From: Castanea sativa
Lineage: Eukaryota; Streptophyta; Magnoliopsida; Fagales; Fagaceae
Assembly: GCF_040712315.1 (NCBI RefSeq)
Contig: NC_134016.1
Span: 51,108,986 to 51,172,985, forward strand
Direction of reading: 5' to 3'
DNA: 64,000 nucleotides
The notes beneath the pieces were generated by a model. The model was given only the letters and a program-made list of their open reading frames with translations, made no database searches and had not been told where the DNA came from. The translations under genes were made by a program, and so were the position numbers. Positions 11,148-22,721 of the stretch are shown here, piece by piece. Position 1 is the stretch's first letter, and each line of letters starts with the position of its first letter.

Positions 11148-12548
11148 ATGAACAGCCAACACTTCCTTCTCATATGCTGGACAGGCCAAGGCCATATTAA
11201 CCCTACTCTCCAACTCGCCATACGCCTAATACACAGCGGTGCAGCACGTGTGACCTTTGCCACCACCGTCCACGGCCTCAAACAAATAAAAAAATTCCCT
11301 TCACTTGAGGGCTTGTCCTATGCCTCTTTCTCCGATGGCTTTGATGATGGAAACAAAGCAATTGAAGACCCACAACACATCATGTCCGAGTTCAAGCGTG
11401 TGGGCTCACAAACACTCGCCAACTTGATTGTCAAACTCTCAAATAACGAGCAGCATCACAAGGTCACCTTCTTAGTCTACACCTTCCTTCTCCCATGGGC
11501 TGCTGATGTGGCACGTGATATGGGTATACCTTCTGCTTTTCTTTGCATTCAGTCCACTGCAGCACTTGCTATATACCAGAAATACTTCAATGCCCATGAT
11601 GGTATGTATCATATTTATGAAAATAGCCCCCCAAATTCTATACAGTTCAAAGGGTTGCCACCATTTGCTTCCTCGGACCTACCTTCGTTTCTCTTACCAA
11701 CTAGTCCACACAAATTATACCTACCTACCTTTCAGGAACTTATCCAAACCCTTGAAAAAGATCCCAACCCATGTGTGTTACTGAACACCTTTGATGCTCT
11801 AGAAGAAGCAGCAATCGAAGCCGTTGTTAATTTGAATTTAATACCAATCGGACCATTGGTTCCATCTACTTTTTTATACACAAAAGACCAGTCTGGTAAT
11901 TCCCCGTTTGGATGTGACTTGTTTGAGAGCTCTAAGGACTATCTTCATTGGCTAAACTCAAAGCCAAATAACTCGGTGGTTTATGTGTCTTTTGGAAGCC
12001 TAGTTACGTTGCAAGGAAAGCAAATGGAAGAGATTTTTCATGGACTAGTTGAAACCGACCGTCCATTCTTGTGGGTAATTCGAGCTTCAGAGAACGGAGG
12101 ATCAGAAATAGAGGACACGATAAAGAATAAGTTGAAGAAAGAAACACAAGGGTTAATGGTGCCATGGTGTTCACAGGTTGAGGTGCTGCGTCACCATTCA
12201 GTGGGCTGTTTCTTGACACATTGCGGGTGGAACTCGACCTTGGAGAGTATCGTAGCCGGAGTGCCGGTGGTGGCATGTCCACATTTTTCAGATCAAATTA
12301 TGAATGCCAAGATGGTGGAGGAGGTGTGGGGGACTGGAATTAAAGCGAAGTTGAATGAAGAAGAAGAAGTTGTGGAGAGGGCCGAAATAAAGAGGTGCTT
12401 GGAGATGGTGATGGGAGCTGCAGAGAAAGGGGAAGAGATAAGGAGGAATGCTAAGAAATGGAAAAGCTTGGCTGTGCAAGCTGTGAACGAGGGTGGTTCT
12501 TCACACACCCATTTCAAGCTTTTCATGGAAAGGTTTCACATAGATTAA
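11148..12548 (+). CDS. UDP-glycosyltransferase, UGT75-like (family 1)
   Basis: A 466-residue enzyme of the usual plant family 1 size, expected to transfer glucose from UDP-glucose to a small acceptor in the cytosol. The N-terminal acceptor half has GQGHINP with the catalytic His at residue 16. The C-terminal half carries the 44-residue PSPG donor box at about 340-383, from WCSQVEVL through HCGWNS to the final DQ. Similarity throughout, including LVYTFLLPWAADVAR and FGSLVTL, fits the UGT75 group, whose members act on anthocyanin 5-hydroxyls, auxin-type acids, ABA or crocetin; the substrate here cannot be told. The frame extends upstream to 10998, but that extension lacks family similarity, so I use the ATG giving MNSQHFLL. 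No intron is needed. It is the only intact UGT here; the block II copy is broken at 43118 and 47785-48321. Confidence 0.92.
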   Translation: MNSQHFLLICWTGQGHINPTLQLAIRLIHSGAARVTFATTVHGLKQIKKFPSLEGLSYASFSDGFDDGNKAIEDPQHIMSEFKRVGSQTLANLIVKLSNNEQHHKVTFLVYTFLLPWAADVARDMGIPSAFLCIQSTAALAIYQKYFNAHDGMYHIYENSPPNSIQFKGLPPFASSDLPSFLLPTSPHKLYLPTFQELIQTLEKDPNPCVLLNTFDALEEAAIEAVVNLNLIPIGPLVPSTFLYTKDQSGNSPFGCDLFESSKDYLHWLNSKPNNSVVYVSFGSLVTLQGKQMEEIFHGLVETDRPFLWVIRASENGGSEIEDTIKNKLKKETQGLMVPWCSQVEVLRHHSVGCFLTHCGWNSTLESIVAGVPVVACPHFSDQIMNAKMVEEVWGTGIKAKLNEEEEVVERAEIKRCLEMVMGAAEKGEEIRRNAKKWKSLAVQAVNEGGSSHTHFKLFMERFHID

Positions 12549-12830
12549 TGGACAGCAACGCTATGAAAATGAAATTGGAGGGTGAGGCTATGGAAGATGT
12601 GAAGGAAAGCTTGCAATCCCATGCTGTCACACACTTCATTGGAAATGGAGCAATAAAATGGATGACCAGATGTTGGCGGCCCAACTACACCGTTCACTGC
12701 CTGCAGAGGAAACAATAAATCATTCCTTGTTGTGAGCCTTCTAAAAGCCTTTTCAATTTCAGATTGAGTTTGTATACTAATATATGGATTACTGTGAAGT
12801 TAGCTTGCATATACTGCTGTGCTCTGAAGT
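12549..12830 (+). other. 3' UTR-like flank of the UGT gene
   Basis: Sequence after the stop is less AT-rich than the spacer beyond and includes a possible polyadenylation signal, CAATAAATC, near 12714. A short open frame here (to 12718) has no recognisable similarity. Confidence 0.35.
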
Positions 12831-13294
12831 TCAAATTTGTCTAACTTTAAATAATATTACACTATTCAATATTTTTTAATTGGATTTGAATATTGACAAA
12901 TTTATCATTAGATTACATTATCTTCGTATCTTTTCTATGCTTGAAAAATTTTAAGGTGATAAAAAATTAATAGCTATGTCATCAATTAAATGTTAAAATT
13001 AAAGTTTTTGTAGTTTAAAATAATGCATAAAAGATGAGTTTATGGATCAAATGGTAAATAACATCCGATTGATATGAAAATTGGCATGTATGTTAAGACC
13101 ATATAGAACATATAATTCTACGGTTGGATTTTCAAAATATTAATTCAATAACAAATTATTGGGTGGTGTAACATTGCTTATGAGAAAAATATATATATAT
13201 TTTGACAGTTTTTTTTTTTCATTTCTCATCAAAGTAGTGTCAAAACTTTTCTAAAATGGATTATTAACTATTGCCATAAGGGCACTCGTTAGCA

Positions 13295-13358
<64 letters not shown>

Positions 13359-13360
13359 TG
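12831..13360. repeat. MITE-like inverted repeats and (TA)n
   Basis: A sequence with AATATTACACTATTCAAT at 12850 is matched in inverse orientation near 13085-13170, and again directly at 13375-13470 (AATGTTACACCATTCAAT). This suggests two copies of one MITE family side by side. A TA array occupies about 13299-13354. No gene is seen. Confidence 0.45.
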
Positions 13361-13719
13361 GGTTCAAGTTACACTTGATGTAACTTTAAGTAATGTTACA
13401 CCATTCAATAACTTGTTATTGAATTAATATTTTGAAAATCCAATCGTTGAATATGTGAAAGATAAGAATTGGAATGTTGACGAATTGTAAATTGATATTG
13501 TAAAATAGTTAAAATTACCTTTTAGATGGTAAAATGATTTTTTTTTTTAGTAATCTTGCTGTGAATGCTCTAAACCCTATAGATTTATTGATTATTTAGG
13601 TTCTAGTATCTACCTTGTATATGCCTTTAATTCTAACACATTCTTTAAAAAATGATTGTGATTTTTCCATGTAAATGGTGGTGAGTCTAGTAGATTGGAC
13701 CTGCATTTTGTGGGTTCTT

Positions 13720-13970
13720 AGCGTTGGTTTGGATACGGATGAATTGTAGGCGTCTGCGTCCAGCATTTTTTTTTTCTTCTGCTGCACGCGTTTCAAAGGG
13801 GACAAGATTTACTGTTCACATACTGTTCATGTACTGTTTACGGGACTCGCAATCACTTTATTCAGAAAAAATATCAAAAATGGGTCACACGATACTATTC
13901 ACACATTTAAAAATTATTTGACACTGTTCACGTACTGTTTGTCGCTCGCTTTCGATGCAATGAAAACTTT
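13720..13970. mobile_element. MITE-like insertion, block I only
   Basis: It starts GTTTGGATACG and contains the repeated ACTGTTCA motifs and the TATTCACACATTTAAAAATTAT segment seen in the elements at 18505 and 19902. The block II counterpart (about 48790) has unrelated sequence. Its right end is not clear. Confidence 0.5.
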
Positions 13971-14384
13971 AGTTTCTCCAATATAGAACTTAGGATCAAT
14001 AGTTGGTATAGTAAGCAACACAATGGAAAAGGATCAATGTTTTTTAATCTCAAGAAACAGTCCTTGATCATACTTTAAAAAAATTGACTATGATTTTGTT
14101 ACGTAAATGCTACCAAATTGCATGGTAGTAAATCATGGATGCATTTCAATTTTCTATTTTCTAACTTGACCAAGAGTGCATTGTATTTTAGACTGAATTT
14201 TGATTGGCCATCATCATACACCGTTCATTACGTCTATCAAAATTAAAAAAGGGAATTCATAGAATCATTGAAATAGAATAGGTCCGACTCTGACTTTAAG
14301 TTGCCAGCCATTACTATAGTTTTTAATTGAAGGTTCTAAACGATAGAACATATATATAATATGTTAAAATTATACAAAAATAGT

Positions 14385-14580
14385 GAGTTTTAGTTAGTTT
14401 AATTAGTAAAATCTTTTGTTATCAATTAAGAAATTTAGGATTCAAATCCCAGTCTACATATAAAACCAATTTTTTTTTTTTGAAAGGCATAAAAAACCAA
14501 TTGATATCTTAATTTGATGATATAATAACATAAGTTAAAATTCTATCGTAATAGTAATAGTAATAATAATGATAATGATA
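14385..14580 (+). repeat. tRNA-derived SINE
   Basis: An A-box-like GTTAGTTTAATTAGTAAA is followed about 45 bases later by a B-box-like GGATTCAAATCCC and a 3' AATAAT-rich tail. A diverged copy in the same flanking context lies at 30495-30735, so the insertion predates that duplication. Confidence 0.5.
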
Positions 14581-15810
14581 ATGATGGATGGATGGATGGA
14601 GAGATTTATTAGATATATTTTGTGATCTAATTCACTTAAAAAAATAATATAAAAGACGGTCGAAAACAATTGACAACAATTTTTTGTTGGTTAAATTCAC
14701 GCCACCAATATCTACCATGAACTAAGGAAACTTCAAATTCCACTGATTCTACAAGTTCTTTAATATTAATACTTAATAAACTTGACTGAATATGTTGATT
14801 AGGAAGAAAAGTAATAAAAATAAAATACCAGTGGTGTTATATGTAGAAATGTGGTTCTAAATCTTATGCATGAATCTTTTAGATGGAGAAACTTGGGACC
14901 AATTGGAAACCGCTTCAAGAAATAATAAACTGGAATTCTAATCGTGAAATAGATTTTAATTAATATGCCAAACACTTAACAAGTACATGTCCTCTCATAA
15001 ATCACAATGGCAGATTGTTTTTAAATTTGCTTATGATCCATACCAATATTTATTAGAAACATGTTTTTTCACTAATTTGCTGCTTTTTCCAGCAATACGC
15101 TTAGGCTTGTTTAGTAGAAATGGAACTGGTGGTATGGCTGTGAAATTAATGAACCTTTGTGATAGCGCGACTTTATCATAGGTGCAAAATAAGCATGGAC
15201 TAAAAAGATAGTTGCTTCTCTTTTCATAGTTATAAGAATTTGAGGCCAATGAAATTGGCGACTGGCAAGTCAAATTTTATTTAAAACAGAAAAAAAAAGC
15301 TAAAAATAAATTTTTAGTTATTTTTGACATTTTTTTCCATTAATTTTTTTTATAATTTTCTTATTTTGTGTTAAAAGAACCACTGCTCCTTATTTTCTCC
15401 CTTCACTGATTACCTCCGTCTTCAGTGAGCTTGGTTCATGCGATGGAGGGAAACAATTGAATCTGAACTTGATATTTTCCCGGCCGTTGGTTCAAGTGGC
15501 TGTTGTTATTTTTTGTTGGGACTCAATAAGCTGATTTCAGTAGCGATCTTGCAACCCTATTGCTTATATGATTGGGCCTTGACATTGAAGTTTCGTAAGG
15601 CTTATTTTTGGCCTTCCCCATGTGTTGGTTCAACCTAAACACGTGGACTATGTTGGCTGATAAGTTTAGAAAGAAACTCTTTAAATTATTTCTATATATT
15701 TTCATTGAATGTGAATTTTTACAAATTTACTATTAGATAACATTTTTTTATTATATTTTCAAGGACTGCATACTACAAAACAAATCATATTTTCATAGTA
15801 AAAAAAAAAT

Positions 15811-18168
15811 ATCATAATTTTCAATGCAGTTTGTGCAAAATGTATTGGTGTAATGAAGCAATATCAAAGTTGTTATGCTTTTTTATTCTAAAAAAGAATA
15901 AGAGGTTGTTAAGGTCGCTCATAATTTTAGTGGGCCTATTTAAAAATGGTTAAAAACAGGTTAAAATAATTTTTTGTTCTATTTTTTAGGGGAAAAATTC
16001 ATGCAATCACTATGTACTATTGATGAAAGTTCCAATCCTATTCATTTTAAAGTTCCAATTTGAAATATGAATAGCATAATCAACTTAATTCAATTGGTTG
16101 ACTAGGAAGAAAGCAATCAAACAAAATTCCAATGGTGGTGCGTATGAATAGAAATATGATCCAAATGCATGAATGTTTTATTTAGAGAAATTTGAGACTA
16201 ATTGTATACTTCCTTCCCTAATACAACCAATAGTCTGTTATTGTCTAAACAATATCCTGTGATTTGTTTTCATATAGAAATAAAACTATCTGACAAGTTT
16301 ATCCAAATATTAAAAAAAAAAGTCTGCTGGAAAACATTCATTCAAGAAATGTTCATCTCAAATTGTGATAACAATTTGTAGAACAAAATAGATTTTGGTT
16401 AAGGAATCAAACATTCAACAAAGAAGTCAAGCAAGTCCTCTCTTGGGGGATTCACTACCTGCTTTTTATTAAATTACATCCATGCTAAAAGACATTATTA
16501 ACATGTTTTTCAAATATCTGCTGGTTTTGTCAGCAAACCTTACCGTGACTAGAAATGGAAAGATGGCATGTGTCAAAATTCATGAACTTTTGTGGCAATG
16601 CAACTTTATCATACATACAAAATAAACATTAATTTAAAAGACTAGTGTTAGGTTTTTAGGTTGAAAGATTCTATGACACGTGATCTTGTTCTGATCCATA
16701 ATCAGATGTCCAAGAAGCAGCTCAAAAGAAAGAAGTACGGAGTTTCAATTGCCATTCGATTGAGTCTCGATCACTCAAAGCAGTCCTTTTGTAAGACCTT
16801 CAATCGAGTCTCACGATCGATCAAAGCAAGTTTCTTAATACTTCTCAGTTGTGACTTGCTCAGTTGAGATACAAGAGAAGCAACTATCTAACTTGTTTTA
16901 ATTGAGTTTGTGTTACCTCGTACTTTTTTGTGTCATATATACAAAGTTACAAACATATAAAAGACACTTTATAGCATAACTACAATTGAGGTATTGCCGA
17001 GTTGCTCTGCATCTAAGAAGAAGAAAATCAAAACCTCAATCTCACCAAAACTAGTGAGAATTGAAGATCAATCTCAAGACTCTGTTGTTATGTGCTGATC
17101 AAGGTTGAAGCCACAAGAGCCTATTGCTAGTGTGTTATTGTGGAGATCAAATCTTCAAGGTGGTCATTGGATTCGGTCCTTGGAGTCGTTGACACAGTTT
17201 GTAGAAGGTTTTCAAGATAAAAGAATCCATGCAACTTGGAGCTGATTATAGGTTCATGTCAGTCAGTATCTACTGCATAGAGTCTAGGGTCATGAGTATG
17301 ATTCATATTGCAAATTTTAATCCATTGGTTTTCAATATCTTGTGTTATTTTCTTTACTGCTTGTTATTTTATATTTCGTGACTATGCTCGTGGTAATTAA
17401 TAGGTAATAGCTGAGTTACATAATTGGCTAATTAACAAATTGATAAATTATGCTATGGTTTCAAATTACTACTCAACTTGCACTTGTGTTGGTATGGTAA
17501 AAACTCTATGCTAGCTTGCTTATAAGAACTAGAGAAAGATGAAATAACTAGTCCATTTAATTTTTTACGTTTTTTTCACTAGTCCTTTTTCAATATTTTC
17601 TTTCACAATTTCTTATTTTGTGTTAGTCTTTATGGTATATTCTGGTTTTTCTAGTTTTGAGAGTAAGGCATTAGGTTAAGATGTTCCCTATATATTCTCG
17701 ACCCAAAAGGTAAAGCAACTGCCAAGTTCAGGATTTTTGGTTAGTTTCTTGTGGAAGCAACAAAACCACCCTGAACATGACACATAAGATGAAACTATTG
17801 ATGTTGCCTGAATATGGCTACTTGTGAATGAGAAATTATTCTGTACCATAGTGGAGGGTGGCAACTAATACCAATTACATGTTCAACATATTACTCTAGC
17901 AAAAAACTCAAGACAATCAAGTCAGTTATAAGGTTCTCTTTAATTAAGAAAAGCATATGCATAATTTTTTACATTTATTCATCCAACGGATTCTAAATTC
18001 ATAGTTTTAACTTTTAAATATCATTTCAAATTTCAGATAGCTGTAAGCAAATTGTATCTCCCTTGATCCACACAATTTATCATCCAATTTGTACCTCAAA
18101 TTGCTATATATGTTTGAGACTGTCATAGTCTTCAATAGCCAATGTCAAATCCTCCCTACTACAAGAAT
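15811..18168. other. Spacer segment absent from block II, with LTR-like remnant
   Basis: The first part (16060-16640) also has a diverged copy at 31770-32400, so the segment is ancestral and block II has lost it. From about 16650 to 17500 the sequence looks like the transcribed part of a copia-type LTR (GATCAAGGTTGAAGCC, GGTTTTCAAGATAAAAGAATCC), but ends, primer site and coding region were not found. No gene is seen. Confidence 0.4.
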
Positions 18169-18254
18169 TCCTTGGCCTTTGAAATGTTCTGTGCAAAAGA
18201 ATTGAAGATGGTAATGCACACCACAGCCCCCTAGGCTAAGTTCAACTCCATATA

Positions 18255-18335
18255 ATTGGTGTAGGCTGAAATTGAACCTCAGATTTATTATTCAACTATT
18301 AGAAATTTTACCTATTGAGCTAACTGAAACTCCCA
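18255..18335 (-). repeat. tRNA-derived SINE fragment
   Basis: Read on the minus strand it has TTAGCTCAATAGGTAAAAT (A box) and GAGGTTCAATTTC (B box). The same insertion is in block II at about 50575-50650, so it predates the block duplication. Confidence 0.5.
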
Positions 18336-18504
18336 AAAAATTACTTTGTCCTTAGGGTTTGGAAAGGTTTGGATAAGGTTCAAGTATTCAACCATATTCA
18401 CTAGAAACTAAAAAGTCACAATCCATGTACTAAAAAAATCTAAAACTATTATACTACACGAGATAAATAAACTCTCGTTGCTTACATAGAAAATGGAAAC
18501 TTAG

Positions 18505-18712
18505 CCTCCGTTTGGATTGCGCTGAAATTCAGTTTCAGTGTGTTTGTGTCCAATATAATGGGTCTCATGCACTGTTCACGGGACCCACAAGTTGTCTAAT
18601 TCAGCAAAATTTTCTTCAAAATTGGGTCCCACGGTACTATTCACACATTTAAAAATTATTTTGTTATAGCATTTTCAGTTTTCAACAATTAGCGGTATTC
18701 AAACAAACCTTT
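18505..18712. mobile_element. MITE with GTTTGGAT-type ends, in both blocks
   Basis: It starts CCGTTTGGATTGCGC. The right end here is decayed; the block II copy (50819-51025) ends ATCCAAACAGACCC. The interior has CACTGTTCACGGGACCC. Its presence in both blocks means insertion before the block duplication. Confidence 0.55.
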
Positions 18713-19901
18713 AATTTCAATTGCATAGATACTTAATAAATACAGGAGAACCTTGTTGTATTTGAAATACAATGACATTTGTAAATCCATAAATAGAGTC
18801 CAATTTTACAAATTTAAGTGGTGGAAAGAGAAATGACAATTCTTGTTAAAGGAGAATCATATGAAGTTACCAAAACCTACCATAGAAACACTAGCAATTG
18901 CTAAAATTACACCAAGAACGGATGAGGTAATCAGAAATAACACAATGTCTAATGATTAGCAAAAGAAATGTGGCCAATGGAAATACTACAATATATATTG
19001 TGTAATGTTTAAAATTGTATGAGCTTAATGTAACCAAGGCATATGGTTGCGATAAAGTGTAGTTGAGCTTTAATGGGAAAACTAAAGGCACCAACATTTT
19101 CCATTACTAATGGAAAAGAAAAATTACATAGGATGAGGATATTAATGAATTTTACATAGGAAACCAAAGACAACTGTATTGAAACAAGTATACTTCAACT
19201 TCACTCAAAAAAGAAAGCTACAGATAATAGCAATATAATTTTGGGCTGCTTTACTAAAAAAAATTTCGAGTTGTCTAAAAGTTTTATAAAGACATACACT
19301 CTCCTACTGCATAAAGTGCAATATTGTGTCACCTAATATCCTACTGCAAACACACACAACTCAACTTAATTCAAAAGTTTTCTTGTCAACCAAAGTTTTT
19401 TGGATTTCAATTTATATAATTCAGATTTTAGCATTACTCTCAGGTGTGAAGTAAGCTCACAACCTCTAGGATGAGGGAGAATGCAACATGGAATATGCAC
19501 TTGGACTGTTTAATAACAGAATTCTTACATCCAAGCAAAACAGATGAGCACCAGCATATAATATGGCAATGGCACTGAGAAGGGTGATGACAGATATACT
19601 AACACCTAAATGCATGAATTATATTTAGATAAAATGCTGAAACCTTACACTATCTAATCATATTTGTAGAACTGTAGAAACCAGAGACTCCAATGTGAAG
19701 ATATATTGCACAAAAGGCCTATCTAAGCAGCAAAAACTTTAAGCCACTTTTAATTTTCCATGGTTCTCTATTGCAAAGTGAGGTCATATAGGCTAATTAC
19801 ATATTAATTTCAAAATTATTGATGACTCGTAACTTTCATTTTAAATCTACCATGCACTGGGGGAAAATTACATTATATTTATATACAAAGAAGTTAATTA
19901 G

Positions 19902-20134
19902 GAGGACGTTTGGATAGCACGTCCACGTCCACGTCCACGTTTAGCCCAGTTTTTTTTTTTTTTTTTTTCCAAGCGCATCTGTCACTGTTCATTGGCCATG
20001 AACAGTGATTTTAGGCCAATGAACAGTACTTTTTGACATGAACAGTACTTTTACAAATTAAAAAATTATTTTGGTACAGTATTCTCAATTTTCAGTTTTC
20101 AGTTTTCAGCAATAAGTTCTATCCAAACAGACCC
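19902..20134. mobile_element. MITE of the same family, block I only
   Basis: The ends are GAGGACGTTTGGAT and ATCCAAACAGACCC, with TAG on both sides (19899-19901, 20135-20137). Block II has the empty site AATTAGAAGGC near 52210. Inside are four copies of ACGTCC and several CATGAACAGT motifs. Confidence 0.65.
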
Positions 20135-20325
20135 TAGAAGGCTAATATGTAAATTTTAAAAATGTTCTATCATAAAGCATTCCAATGCTTATAACAGAAG
20201 CACACAGCTATAAGATGATCATAGACTTCCCAGTTATAACAAAAACTATGTAGCTAAATTTTGACAAGATTCAGGGACATAGTTGGATATTCTCTCCAAG
20301 CTAGATGTCTTCATATTTAGCTTTA

Positions 20326-20326
<1 letters not shown>

Positions 20327-20390
<64 letters not shown>
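20327..20390. repeat. Compound microsatellite C(n)-(CT)n-(CA)n
   Basis: A C-run passes into CT repeats and then CA repeats. The block II copy (about 52405-52475) is longer. Confidence 0.9.
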
Positions 20391-22721
20391 ATAGTAATGA
20401 TAGAGTTTTTCTCCCAATCAGTTTGAAGGAAAATTCCTCCAACTCACTACATGACAATTCAAAAGATTATTCACTTGTAGTACTAGTCATATGGCTTACT
20501 TAAAATTCATGTGACTTGTTTAAATGATTTAATAAATGATGTGATTTAACACACGCGAATGTATTATAAACCATCACATAACGAGTTGGAGGAAACTCCC
20601 CCAACCTGATTTTGAGGCAAACTTTGTCCTATAGTAATTTTATTAAGCCAAAAAAAATTAGTTGTACAAAAGCTTTGCCTTTGATTTTAGTCATTGCCTC
20701 AAGAGTCTTTGGCCTTCTGAGTTAGGCTTATACTCATCATAATATTTTAGATTTATCTAATTCTCATTTACTAAAAGTTTCTTTTAGGAATGATTGAGAA
20801 AGGAAAATTCATTTGCCAAAAATGATTCAAAACCCTCATTCAAATTTTTGGGTGCTCGTTGCCAGAGTTAATAGCATATAAAAGTACCCACCGTAGTGAC
20901 CCTAACATTACCGAAAAAAGGGCTACCTTTAATCTCCAAAAAGTTTTCAAGTTGACAACTTTCTACCATGCCAAACAAGTGTAAAAAAAGAAGTGTTGAT
21001 AAATCATTGCAAGCAACATTAGAACCCCAACAAAACACCATAGACAATTAAGTTCACCCCACAAACTCTCTCTCAATTCTATGTCCTTCAGATTCTTAAC
21101 TCACAAAAAATCCATACCTCAATTCTGCAAATCACTAATTCAACAAAACCCCATTTCACCTAAACTAAAATACCTCTTCACCAAAACCTAATTTTATCAA
21201 CATACACATACCTATCTACTACCCACCCAAATAGATACATACATGATTATTTCAGATTTTTCTAATGTACAATGAAGGGTTTTCATGAAAGGAAAATGGA
21301 TCTCGAAGCAAAAAGTAGAAAGAGTTGGGAATTTTGATTTCAAAATATCACAAATTATAAACTCTGGCAGTCACTAAATCCAATTTGTTGGAAGCTCTCC
21401 TTTACATGTAAAAGAAACTCACACTAAAGAGTTAGGATTCATAAAAGATGATTTCTCCAAATTAAATACAGACTCCTAATCAAGCCTGTTACTTGCAATG
21501 CATGTGTCACAAATATGTTGCTAAGGTCAAAATAAATGCAGTATAATTAAGGAGGCCAACAGTTCAGTTTCCATACCTTTCAATTAAGAGTGTCGAGGTC
21601 CAGAGGGAATATAAGAAAGACTTGGACATCATCAAAAACAAATCTCCGGTTGCAATACCTCTGTAAAACCGCGAAACCCAAACATACTCATTAAATCAAC
21701 AGTTTAGTCTTGTATACCCACCCATGTAGACACACAATTCCAATCAACAACCAATAACATGCACATTTTATTAATTCAAATTTTAGAATTGAGGTACATT
21801 TTGGGTCATCATACAATCTTGACCAAAGCCTAGCGGGAAAAAGCTTTGGTCATATAGAAGTCCCCATAAGATTCGTGTCCACCTTGAAGCTCCTGCCATC
21901 CAATCCCTGTCTCCTCAATTTTCTTCTAATATAATATTGCTCTTTAATTGGACTCTTCGTTTTCCTTGAATGTGATATAAAAGATGCAGCCACAAAATTC
22001 AAAACTACATAGAAAAAATATTGTAATTTATTTTGAAGCAAAACTATAGAATGCCTGCACAACGTGGGCATCGTCAACTAGTTCCAAATAAAGAAAACTT
22101 AGGAGACACACTCTTCTTTAGCCTAAGCTTCATTCTTAGATTTCTGTTGCAAGGAATCCAACCAAATAGCCTTTGAGTTTGTTACAAGATCCCATTTAGA
22201 GTTTGCCGAAATATGCATGAGCTTTTTTTGTTGAGACTTTACAAAGTGAACAATATAGCCTATGCTTTATAGCCTATGCTTCCTTCTTAGATACTAGTTG
22301 CAAGGAATCCACCAAATAGCCTTCAATTTGTAACAAAGAGCATTTTTAGTTTGCCCAGATATGCAGAGATATGTTGTCTTTGTTATTGAGACTTTACAGA
22401 GTGATCACTAAGAGACTATAAAGAAAAAATGGGCATCATTGCAAGGTATTGAATATTACTTTTAACAAATCAATTACTTTTTTGAACTAAAATGTAATTT
22501 TACACCATTAATCTATAGGAATAATAAAACTACAACTTGGATTGTCGTTGATGCTCACAAGAAGAAACATCATATTCATAAATTTTAATGGAGTGAATTT
22601 AGCAAGAAATACAAGAATTAATCAGCTTGAAGATGATAAAGAAATAATCAAACTATTGATTAATATGATTACATGATGTTTGCACTAAATATTAAGAATC
22701 TTACAACATTTACTTACAATG
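20391..22721 (-). other. RLP1 downstream spacer with conserved exon-like pieces
   Basis: Two pieces are conserved in all three receptor spacers. One is at about 21590-21660 and is bounded on the minus strand by TACAG and GTATGG. The other is at about 21850-22077 (KLRRQGLDGRSFKVD on the minus strand). They recur at 53655-53745 and 53934-54161, and at 57931-58016 and 58195-58400. I do not recognise the protein. A 130-150-base tandem duplication lies at 22125-22255 and 22280-22400. Confidence 0.3.
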